A stretch of DNA of 59,700 nucleotides, taken from Aureococcus anophagefferens (Eukaryota; Sar; Pelagophyceae; Pelagomonadales; Pelagomonadaceae). The stretch is from assembly GCF_000186865.1 (NCBI RefSeq), contig NW_008705611.1, positions 153,485 to 213,184 on the forward strand, given 5' to 3'. A model generated the notes under the pieces. It was not told where the DNA came from and made no database searches. It saw only the letters and a list, made by a program, of their open reading frames with translations. Every line of letters starts with the position of its first letter. Position 1 is the stretch's first letter. The position numbers were made by a program, and so were the translations under genes. Of this stretch, positions 17,703-24,854 are shown piece after piece.

Positions 17703-18389
17703 TCACTCCGTGTCCATGACCCAGTCGCCGGCCGGGAGGCGGTCGTCGTCGCCCTCGTATATCCTGTAGTCGTCGTCGTACTCCTCGAAGGACTTGGGGT
17801 CCGCGGAGTACTTGGAGCGCGCGACGCAGGAGAAGTAGACGATGCGCTTGAGGGTCTTGTTGAAGAAGAAGTAGTTGAAGGACCAGAGGGCGCCCTCGGA
17901 GAAGGGGTCGCTGTCGAGGTCCGGCACGTAGGAGAAGACCTCGCAGTCCTTGAGCGAGACGGCTTCCTCGACGGCCGCCCAGAGCTCCTGGAGCAGGTCG
18001 AAGCCCTGGTCGCTGATCTCGCTGAGGTAGCGCGTGCAGGACCGCGCCACGAAGTCGGCGCTCGCCTCGCGGCAGAACTGCTCGGGCCGCAGCGCGGAGA
18101 AGTCGTGGTCGGGGAACGACGCGTTCATCGTGCTGATCAAGTCGATGAGGAGCCGCCGCGTGCTGCTCGCGCTCAGCACGCCGAGGGGGCTCGTCGTGTC
18201 CAGGCTCCCGGGCGAGCTCGTCAGCTCGTCGGCGTACTGCTTCTCGAGCTGCTTGCTGAGCTTCTTGTCGTCGCCCGCGCGTTTGCAGCTGAACGCCTCG
18301 ACGCGGCCGTCGATGACGCGGTCGCCCAGGGACCGCTCCGTGAGGAACGCCGTCAGCGCGCTCAGCCGGTTGTTCTCCAGGAGCTTCAT
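17703..18389 (-). CDS. MAF1, repressor of RNA polymerase III
   Basis: Conserved global repressor of RNA polymerase III transcription that acts downstream of TOR and stress signalling. The 228-residue protein starts at the ATG at 18389 with MKLLENNRLSALTAFL. Box A continues with DRVIDGRVEAFSCKRAGDDK. Boxes B and C follow: LIDLISTMNASFPDHDFSAL, LKDCEVFSYVPDLDSDPFSE and GALWSFNYFFFNKTLKRIVY. All three boxes are intact. The acidic tail (FEEYDDDYRIYEGDDD) is also typical. The linker between A and B is serine-rich and could hold phosphorylation sites, as in yeast and human. No intron is seen. Confidence 0.95.
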   Translation of the reverse strand: MKLLENNRLSALTAFLTERSLGDRVIDGRVEAFSCKRAGDDKKLSKQLEKQYADELTSSPGSLDTTSPLGVLSASSTRRLLIDLISTMNASFPDHDFSALRPEQFCREASADFVARSCTRYLSEISDQGFDLLQELWAAVEEAVSLKDCEVFSYVPDLDSDPFSEGALWSFNYFFFNKTLKRIVYFSCVARSKYSADPKSFEEYDDDYRIYEGDDDRLPAGDWVMDTE

Positions 18390-18834
18390 CGCGCGGGCGT
18401 GCGCGGCGCGGCCCGGAACGACGGCTCGGAACAAGGACCCTCGAAATCTGTCAGTTGGTGTTCGGCGTTCGTCGGCGGGCGGCGCGGCGGGCGCTTTCGC
18501 GCGCGCGTTCGACCGCGGACGTGTGGCGCCGGCGTGCCCGCGATCCCTGCCCAGCTATGGGCGGCGCGGCGCGCGTCTCGCGCACGTTGCGCGCGACGAA
18601 TCTGTTGGCGCAGGCCGGCGTTCGCACGCCGTCCGACGAGGTGCTCTGAGAATCGTGGCCGCGAACCTCGCGCGACGCCGTCCGCGCGCCGCGCTCGTCG
18701 CCCGCACGCGACGTCCAAAACACGAGCAGCGCCCGCGAAGAAAACACGAAAGTTCGACAACACACATCACACGTTAAAGGGGAGGGCGGGAGCCCCCGGG
18801 AGGTTCGCCCCGGGGCCCGCCCGCGGAGCGCCGG
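18390..18834. other. Intergenic region upstream of MAF1
   Basis: This 445-bp stretch separates the MAF1 start from the 3' end of the Tudor-like gene on the same strand. It shows no frame with family similarity or sustained coding codon use. It should contain the MAF1 promoter and the 3' UTR of its neighbour. I see no clear motif. Confidence 0.5.
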
Positions 18835-19364
18835 CTACTGCATGTTCACGCTCTCGCGCAGGAACCGGATGCCGCGGAGACCTGGGGAAACGAACACGTA
18901 AACGAGAGGAAACGAGAAGATCTGACGCCGCGAGCCGCGCCGCCGCCCGCGCCGATCTTCGTGTCCGGCCCGTTGACGACGAACGCGCCGCCGGAGCCGT
19001 GGCTCACCGTGTGCGCGACGGCGACGGGCTCCGCCTCCTCCCAGGGCTCGTCGGAGAGGGACCGCTCGAGGGGGCTCACGGGCTCCTTCTTCGGCGAGCT
19101 GAAGCGCACGCGGCGGCTCGCGTTCGTCGCCGCGCGGAGCTCGCCTTCGGGCACCTCGGCCTCGGTGTTGCCGTCGTCGGCGTACTCGAGCTCGTAGAGG
19201 CACTCGCCGTCCTCGACGTAGCAGTCCGTCACCGACGCGCGGAACCACTCGCGGTCGATCTCCCGCTCCACGGTGTCGCCCGTGTGGAAGGCGAGGAGCG
19301 ACGACGCGCGCGGCAGGTCCGACGTGTCCCCGTCGGTCTCGTTGCGCCAGTGGTCGCCGGGCAT
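18835..19364 (-). CDS. Tudor-like domain protein, 2 exons
   Basis: Exons 19364-18953 and 18881-18835 give 152 residues across a 71-nt GC-AG intron (5' site ATCG|GCGCGG, 3' site CCCCAG). The exon lengths sum to 459 nt, exactly 153 codons. Residues of about 25-75 look like a Tudor/SH3-like barrel: HTGDTVEREIDREWFRASV, then GECLYELEYADDGNTEAEVP and a closing leucine. Such domains often bind methylated lysine or arginine. The rest is serine-, proline- and acid-rich and probably disordered. The second exon adds only 15 residues (LRGIRFLRESVNMQ). The domain call rests on pattern, not on a database match. Confidence 0.65.
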
Positions 19365-19621
19365 CGTTTTGTTTTGCCTGGGAGCGCGGCCGCGGAGCCG
19401 CTGCCCGAGACGGTCACGCGGCGAGCGCCCGCCCCGGGAGGACAGCGCTGTTGTCCTCCGTCGAAGGCGGTTGTAAGTTGGGGCAGCCTCGTCGGCCTCG
19501 GGCGTCGTGGCCGGCCTGTTGCTGTGCAAAGAGCAGTCGGCGAGCTGTGGACGCCGTCGAGGACCGGCGCCGTCGTCGTGCAGCAACAGGAGCCGTAGCG
19601 GTACGACACGCCGCGTGAGCG

Positions 19622-20515
19622 ATGCATCGGCCGTTCCTCACCACGGTGCGCCCGTTCCTCATGCTCCTCACGACGCAGCAGCTCCGGCGCACGGCGGCCC
19701 TGCAGCTGCGGCGGCCGGTCGTCGCGACGCGGCCGCCGCGCCGCGGCCTCGCGCTGCACGCCGCGCCGCGCGGCGACCCGCGCAAGGCGGACCAGTGCGA
19801 GGCGACGATCACGGGCTTCGGCCCGCTGGGCGCGAGCGTCGAGGTCGAGCTGCGCGACGGGTCCTTCGAGCGGGGCCTCATCCTGCAGAGCGAGCTCAAG
19901 TACCTGAGGGAGGCGCGGCGCGGCGAGGGCGCGGAGCTCGGCGAGACGCTCGCGGCCTGGGCCGTCGCGAGCCGCGACGACGGCAAGCTCGACGTCTACC
20001 TGCGCGCGCCGACGGCCAAGGGCAAGAGCGACGACGCGAAGGCGCTGATCCTCGAGGCGCTCGAGATCCACGGCGGCGTCCTGGACGTCGGCGACCGGTC
20101 GCCGTCGGAGGACATCGCCGCCGTGCTGCCGGGCCTGTCGAAGACCGTGTTCAAGAACGCCGTCGGCGCGCTCTTCCGCGAGGGCAAGGTCGCGCCGTCG
20201 CGCCGGGAGACGCGCCTCGCGGCCGCGGCGCCCGCGGCCGCGCCGGACGCGGCGGCGCCGGGCAAGAAGTTCCCCGTGCTCTTCGTCGGGAACATCCCCT
20301 TCGACAGCGACTGGACGGACCTCACGCGCGCGCTGGCGATCGTCGCCGACGCGCCCGTCCGCGGCGGCGGCCTCCGCAGGCGCAACGGCCGGCCCGCGGG
20401 CTGCGCGCACGTCGAGTTCGGCTCCGTCGCCGACGCGACGAAGGCGCTCGAGAAGCTCGGCGCCGCGACCTACCGCGGCCGCAAGATCCGCGTCGAGTGG
20501 GCGACGGATAAGTAG
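19622..20515 (+). CDS. S1-like / winged-helix / RRM RNA-binding protein, probably organellar
   Basis: A 297-residue intronless protein with a basic, serine-poor leader (about residues 1-50, many R and no acid) that looks like a plastid or mitochondrial transit peptide. Residues of about 55-125 form an S1-like barrel (ATITGFGPLGASVEV ... GLILQSELKYLREARRG). Next is a winged-helix region (SPSEDIAAVLPGLSKTVFKN, AVGALFREGKV). Both parts resemble bacterial CvfB, which has S1 domains followed by a winged helix. The C-terminal 80 residues are an RRM: RNP2-like VLFVGNIPF and RNP1-like GCAHVEFGS, ending KIRVEWATDK. A role in organelle RNA metabolism is inferred. The CvfB-plus-RRM combination is unusual. 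Confidence 0.78.
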   Translation: MHRPFLTTVRPFLMLLTTQQLRRTAALQLRRPVVATRPPRRGLALHAAPRGDPRKADQCEATITGFGPLGASVEVELRDGSFERGLILQSELKYLREARRGEGAELGETLAAWAVASRDDGKLDVYLRAPTAKGKSDDAKALILEALEIHGGVLDVGDRSPSEDIAAVLPGLSKTVFKNAVGALFREGKVAPSRRETRLAAAAPAAAPDAAAPGKKFPVLFVGNIPFDSDWTDLTRALAIVADAPVRGGGLRRRNGRPAGCAHVEFGSVADATKALEKLGAATYRGRKIRVEWATDK

Positions 20516-20565
20516 TAGTTTGCTCGAGTGGGCTTACATCTTGTCGGCCGTCGGCCGCCGGCCGT

Positions 20566-20970
20566 TCACTTGGTGGCGTACTGCTGGTCGAACTCGGCGT
20601 ACGCGGCGGCGAACTCGCCGCACTCGGCGGCGAACTCGTCGAGCTTGTCGGCCTTCTGGCCGAGCATGGCGTTCTCCGCCTTGAGGTCCTTGAGGTCGAG
20701 CTCGAGCCGGGCCTTTTCGAGCCGGAGGTCGCGGATCTCGGTCTCGAGCCCCTCGAGCGTCGTCTTGAGGTTGAGGAGGAGAAAGAGCAGGGAGGGCGAG
20801 AGCGCGCTGAGCGTCGGGTGCTTGGCGTCCCAGGTGATGGAGGGCGAATCGTTCGCGGAGGCGACGCGCTGCGAATCGTCGACGGAATCGTCGCCCGGCG
20901 ACTCGCGCACGGTCACGACGTTCGGGGCGTCGGACGACTTGGCGAGCGGCGTAGCGTGGGTATCAGACAT
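20566..20970 (-). CDS. Small coiled-coil protein, unknown function
   Basis: A 134-residue protein from the ATG at 20970. The first 55 residues are serine/aspartate-rich. A hydrophobic stretch (TLSALSPSLLFLLLNLKTTL) leads into a heptad-patterned helix (EGLETEIRDLRLEKARLELD, LKDLKAENAMLGQKADKLDE) that should form a coiled coil. The end is rich in alanine and aromatic residues (EFAAECGEFAAAYAEF). I cannot name a family. It faces the RRM gene tail to tail with a 50-bp gap. Confidence 0.7.
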   Translation of the reverse strand: MSDTHATPLAKSSDAPNVVTVRESPGDDSVDDSQRVASANDSPSITWDAKHPTLSALSPSLLFLLLNLKTTLEGLETEIRDLRLEKARLELDLKDLKAENAMLGQKADKLDEFAAECGEFAAAYAEFDQQYATK

Positions 20971-21417
20971 GATCGAGCACGGCGGTGGGTGAGAATCTGC
21001 GGCGGGATGGTGAGACGCGTGATGGCAGCGCGCGCACGGCGGCGGAAGCGACCCGACTCGATCGCGCGCTCGCGCGTCGCGAGGCACGATTTCGGCGCCT
21101 CTGACGATGCGAGCTGCTGTCACGCGACGAGCGAGGATCTCGTGGAGTGCGACATCCACAGGGGAGGCCGCGAGAACGCTGTCGCGCCCCTCACGACGTG
21201 ATCACGAGCGATTTGCGTTGCGACCGAATTTCGTTCGATTGCGTCGCCTCTCTTAGTTATACGGCCAGACGGCTGGTGCGGCGGCGCGGGCGATCCATAA
21301 ACAACGTCGATGGCATCGAACGAGCGTCCACGCGCGCGCATACGTCGGCAGACTTACGTTTGAAGCGACTTGAGTGGAACGAACTTTTTTGTGGCAAAAA
21401 ATTAAGCGATCGCGAAC
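20971..21417. other. Intergenic region upstream of the coiled-coil gene
   Basis: A 447-bp stretch between the coiled-coil start and the 3' end of the RetSat gene, both on the minus strand. It is less GC-rich than the genes, notably at 21360-21420 with short A and T runs. That suits 3' UTR and promoter sequence. No coding signal is seen. Confidence 0.5.
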
Positions 21418-23238
21418 TTAGACGGCGAGGACGATCTCGAGGACGCAGCGGAGCGCGGCGACGTAGGACACGTTCGCCGCGGTGAGGAGGCCCGACACCA
21501 GCGCGGAGACGACGCCGACGCAGCACGCGTCCTGGCCCGTGAGCAGGAGGCCGGGGACCGTCGACGTCGGGTGCTGCGCGAGGAGCGCGTCGAGGCCGCC
21601 GTAGCGGTCCGCCGTGTTCTCGAGCGCGTAGACCTCGCCGCGGACGGAACCCAGGTAAAAGTCGTTCGACAGCGGCGTGCCGACGTCCGTGTAGGCCACG
21701 TGGCCGCGCGTCGCGGGCCAGTGCGCGTAGAGCGCCTCGAGCAGGAGGTCGCGCCACTTGGCCTTGAACGCGTCGTAGGCGGCGCCGCGGTGCTTGATCG
21801 TCGAGTCGGCGTAGGCGTCGAACCACTCGGGGCGCACGATGGTCAGCACGACCATGGACGCCTTGCCCGGGTGGCGCCGCTGGTAGTCGGCGTCCTTGGC
21901 CGACGCCGAGCCCACGAAGACGCCCGGCAGGTCGGTGAGTTCCGGGACGTCGCCCTCCGCGAGGTCGAGGTTCCGCAAATGGGCGTGCGCGGCGTCGTGG
22001 CGCCAGTCCTTCACCGCCCAGACGTTCTGGGACCGGATGCCCAGCGCCTCGTCGCTCGCGTCGAGGCCGACGAAGAGGTAGACCATGGCGATGGAGCCCC
22101 CGACGCGGTCCTTGGCCGCGTCGCCCTGGAGGAGCGCGCGCTGGGGCTCCGCGACGGACCGCGGGAGGAGCGCGCCGCGCCGCGTCGTCCGCGCGTCGTC
22201 GAGGTCCTCGCAGCCGAAGGTGTTGCGGAACCCCGCGCACGAGATGACGTACGCGGCGCGGATCGTCGCGCCGCGGCACCGCACGCCGACGGCGCGGCCG
22301 CCCTCGACGAGGATCGAGTCGACGGGCGCGCGGCAGAACGCGGCGCCGCCGCGGCGCGCGATCGCCGCCACCAACGTCTTGGCGATGGACGAGCAGCCGC
22401 CCGTCGGGAAGAACGACCCGCCGTGGTAGTGCGTGGCGACGAGCGCGTGGACGAACCACGGCGCGCGCGCCGGGTTGACGCCGTAGTCGCCGTAGAGGTA
22501 CGTGACGCACCCGCCGAGGTCCGCGAGGTCGCCCGCCATGCCGCAGGCCGCCGCCGTGTCGGCCACCGACCGCACGCCGAAGCGCCGCCAGACGGGGCCG
22601 AGCAGCGGCCAGGAGAGCCTCAGGCACGCGCGCGGCAGGACCTTGAAGGAGAAGAACGCGTAGGCGACGAGCACGCCGACGGTCTCGAGAAAGCGGTACC
22701 TGGCGAGCGCCGCCGCCGCCGCGGCGCCGGGGAACACCGTCCGCACCGTCGCGTCGTTCCGCCGCACGTCCTCGGTCCACTCGACGGCGAGCCCGGTCGT
22801 CGTGTTCCGCGCGACGTCGTAGGTGGCGTCGCAGTGCGTCCACTCGAGCTTCCCGTCGGTCACGGCCGCCCAGACGCGCCGCACGGGCGAGAAGAAGGAC
22901 TCGAGGTCGCCGCCGACGTAGTGGAGCCCGACGTCGAACTCGTAGCCCTTATCCTCGAAGGTGTGCGTCGAACCGCCGATTACGTCGTGCTGCTCGAGGA
23001 CCACGACCTTGTAGCCGCCCTTGGCGAGGATCGACGCGCAGGCGAGGCCGCCGACGCCCGAGCCGATCACGACGACGTCGACGTCCTTGTAGGCCTCGAG
23101 CTTCTTCGCGCTGCCGCCGACCTTGAGCGTCGCGCTGTCGAGGTCCTTCCACGACGGCAGCTTTGCCCAGCGCGCGTGCAGCCGCCGGCGCAGCACGACG
23201 AGGAGCGTGAGCAGCGCGATGGAGAGCTCGAGCAGCAT
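21418..23238 (-). CDS. RetSat-type FAD-dependent oxidoreductase (all-trans-retinol 13,14-reductase family)
   Basis: A 606-residue protein, close to the 610 residues of animal RetSat, which belongs to the carotenoid isomerase/phytoene desaturase superfamily. A hydrophobic N-terminus (MLLELSIALLTLLVVLRRR) is a signal anchor. The FAD-binding Rossmann motif is VVVIGSGVGGLACASILAKG, followed by VVLEQHDVIGGSTHTF and FDVGLHYVGG, which match the RetSat block closely. The C-terminal FAD-binding signature appears as TVPGLLLTGQDACCVGVVSA. The reaction in algae is unknown: it may saturate or isomerise a double bond in a carotenoid or other lipid. The start at 23238 lies just downstream of three copies of a short promoter repeat. 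No intron is seen. Confidence 0.88.
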   Translation of the reverse strand: MLLELSIALLTLLVVLRRRLHARWAKLPSWKDLDSATLKVGGSAKKLEAYKDVDVVVIGSGVGGLACASILAKGGYKVVVLEQHDVIGGSTHTFEDKGYEFDVGLHYVGGDLESFFSPVRRVWAAVTDGKLEWTHCDATYDVARNTTTGLAVEWTEDVRRNDATVRTVFPGAAAAAALARYRFLETVGVLVAYAFFSFKVLPRACLRLSWPLLGPVWRRFGVRSVADTAAACGMAGDLADLGGCVTYLYGDYGVNPARAPWFVHALVATHYHGGSFFPTGGCSSIAKTLVAAIARRGGAAFCRAPVDSILVEGGRAVGVRCRGATIRAAYVISCAGFRNTFGCEDLDDARTTRRGALLPRSVAEPQRALLQGDAAKDRVGGSIAMVYLFVGLDASDEALGIRSQNVWAVKDWRHDAAHAHLRNLDLAEGDVPELTDLPGVFVGSASAKDADYQRRHPGKASMVVLTIVRPEWFDAYADSTIKHRGAAYDAFKAKWRDLLLEALYAHWPATRGHVAYTDVGTPLSNDFYLGSVRGEVYALENTADRYGGLDALLAQHPTSTVPGLLLTGQDACCVGVVSALVSGLLTAANVSYVAALRCVLEIVLAV

Positions 23239-23259
23239 TTTTTCGTAGCGGCGTGCCCT

Positions 23260-23347
23260 TTCACAGCTCGCAGAGCATGCGCCGCGCCCTTTGAGATGGT
23301 TCTCCTTCACAGCTCGCAAGAGCGCCCGTCTTCACAGCTCGCAGAGC
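23260..23347. repeat. Three-copy 17-bp motif upstream of the RetSat gene
   Basis: The motif TTCACAGCTCGCAGAGC occurs at about 23260-23276 and 23331-23347. A version with one extra A is at 23306-23323. All are in the same orientation, spaced 46 and 25 bp, and lie 20-110 bp upstream of the RetSat ATG. Read on the gene strand the core is GCGAGCTGTGAA. Repeated spacing in a promoter suggests transcription-factor sites. Confidence 0.6.
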
Positions 23348-23462
23348 ACGCGCATCAGGCACTGCTGCCGAGAGCCAGACGTTGCACTGCTCGAACCGAT
23401 GTTGAAGACTACCGTATCCCCCAGCACGCGCACCCGCGCACACGCTCCCAAGTCTTCCGTTC

Positions 23463-24758
23463 TTACTGCCGCCAGGTCTCGTGGAGCTCCTCGGACTTCT
23501 TGTCTTCCTCCCACCAGGTGATGGACTTGTAGCCCGAGCGGGCGAAGCGCGCGGCCTTGTTGTTCTCGCCGATTTTGAGCGCGTCCGTGAGGATGTCCTT
23601 GAACTCGCCGAGCGCCGGGCGCCGCGCCGAGACGTCGACGGCGCGGTAGGTCTTGCCCGTGTCGAGGAGGCACTGGTACTTGCCCGGGTAGCAGCGGAAG
23701 ATCGCGCCCTGGTAGTTGACGACGAACGGCGGCTGCGGCAGGCTCAGCGAGTACTGGCGCGTGCGGAGGTAGTAGACGGGCTTCACGCGGCTCAGGAAGC
23801 GCCACTGGAGATCTTTCGGCGGGAAGGCCGGCAGGCCCAGGTCGCCGCGCTGCGTGTCGAGCTTGAGGTTGAAGAGGATCACGGGCTTGCCGAACGATTC
23901 GAGCTCGCAGAGGTACTCGACGTCGGGCAGCTCCTGCGCGGAGAAGGTGAGGCAGACGTAGACGTCGGCGTCGTCGGGCAGCGCCTTGATGTTCTTCTTG
24001 CCCTTGCCGAAGAAGCCGAGGAAGGCCTGGTCGAGCGACTCGGCCTCGTTGAACGGCTTCCGGAGCGAGTGGAGCTTCACGCCCGGCGCGGGCTCGTCCG
24101 TGCCGCTGTCCTCGACGGCGCGCTCGAGCTCCGCCGTGTCCGGGTACATGATGGCGACGCGCTTCCCGCGCCGCTCCGCGAAGGCCGCGGCGAACTTGAC
24201 CGCGAGCTTCGTGTTGGCGGCCGACACGTCCTGCGCGCTCGTGTTCGGGTCCTCCATGATGTCGGCCTGGGTAGCAAAGAAGTGAGTGTTCCGCGCGCGC
24301 ATCCACGCGTCGAGCGCGCTCCGAAGAGACGATCGCTCGTCCAAAAATCAGCCGAAACGAGCGCGCGCATCCACGCGTCGAGCGCGCTCCGAGAGACGAT
24401 CGCTCGTCCAAAAATCAGCCGAAACGAGCGGAACGCGGCCGAGGTCGGAGCACCCTTTCGCGGCCCTGGTGTCCGCGGGCAGCGGCGGGAACTCGACCTC
24501 CATGATCACATCGCCGTCGTCGACGGCCTGGATCGCCGCGCCCTGCGCCTGGGCGAGGCACTGGGCCATGGTCTGCGGCGGCGACTCCTCGTCGCTGGAG
24601 TCGACGACCGTGGCGCCGATGCCGTCCTCGCCGACGAGCGAGCCCTTCGTGCCCTCCATGTGCGCGATGGACGCCGTGCGCGCATAGGTGCGGCGCGGCG
24701 CCGGCGCGAGGGCCGCGCAGGTGGCCAGCAGCAAAGCGGCGGCGAGGCGGCGCGTCAT
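23463..24758 (-). CDS. Plastid DUF1995-domain protein, 2 exons split by an introner
   Basis: Exons 24758-24477 and 24266-23463 give 361 residues. The 210-nt intron is an introner with an internal tandem duplication. The leader MTRRLAAALLLATCAALAPA followed by basic residues is a signal plus transit peptide of the stramenopile plastid type. The mature protein reads MAQCLAQAQGAAIQAVDDGD then MEVEFPPLP, across the intron into ADIMEDPNTSAQDV. Later come VAIMYPDTAEL, FGKPVILFNLKLD and FRCYPGKYQCLLD. This order fits DUF1995, a plastid family related to LPA3-type photosystem assembly factors in plants. The exact role is unknown. The 5' splice site is GC, supplied by the target-site copy. Confidence 0.8.
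24267..24476 (-). mobile_element. Introner in the DUF1995 gene
   Basis: The intron is made of an introner element. Its flanks GCGGACAC and GCCGACAT are a decayed 8-bp target duplication (6/8). The upstream copy forms the GC 5' splice site and the element end supplies the CAG. An internal block of 67-68 bp, including cgctcgtccaaaaatcagcc, is tandemly duplicated at 24293-24360 and 24361-24427. It is the only copy in the window with this duplication. Confidence 0.8.
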
Positions 24759-24854
24759 ATTGCTCGATCCGCAGAGGCGCGGCAACCTGTTGATACAGTA
24801 GATCGTGCCTTTACGGTCCCTCTTTGGCGGGCGTGTTTTGACCGAGCCAGCACG

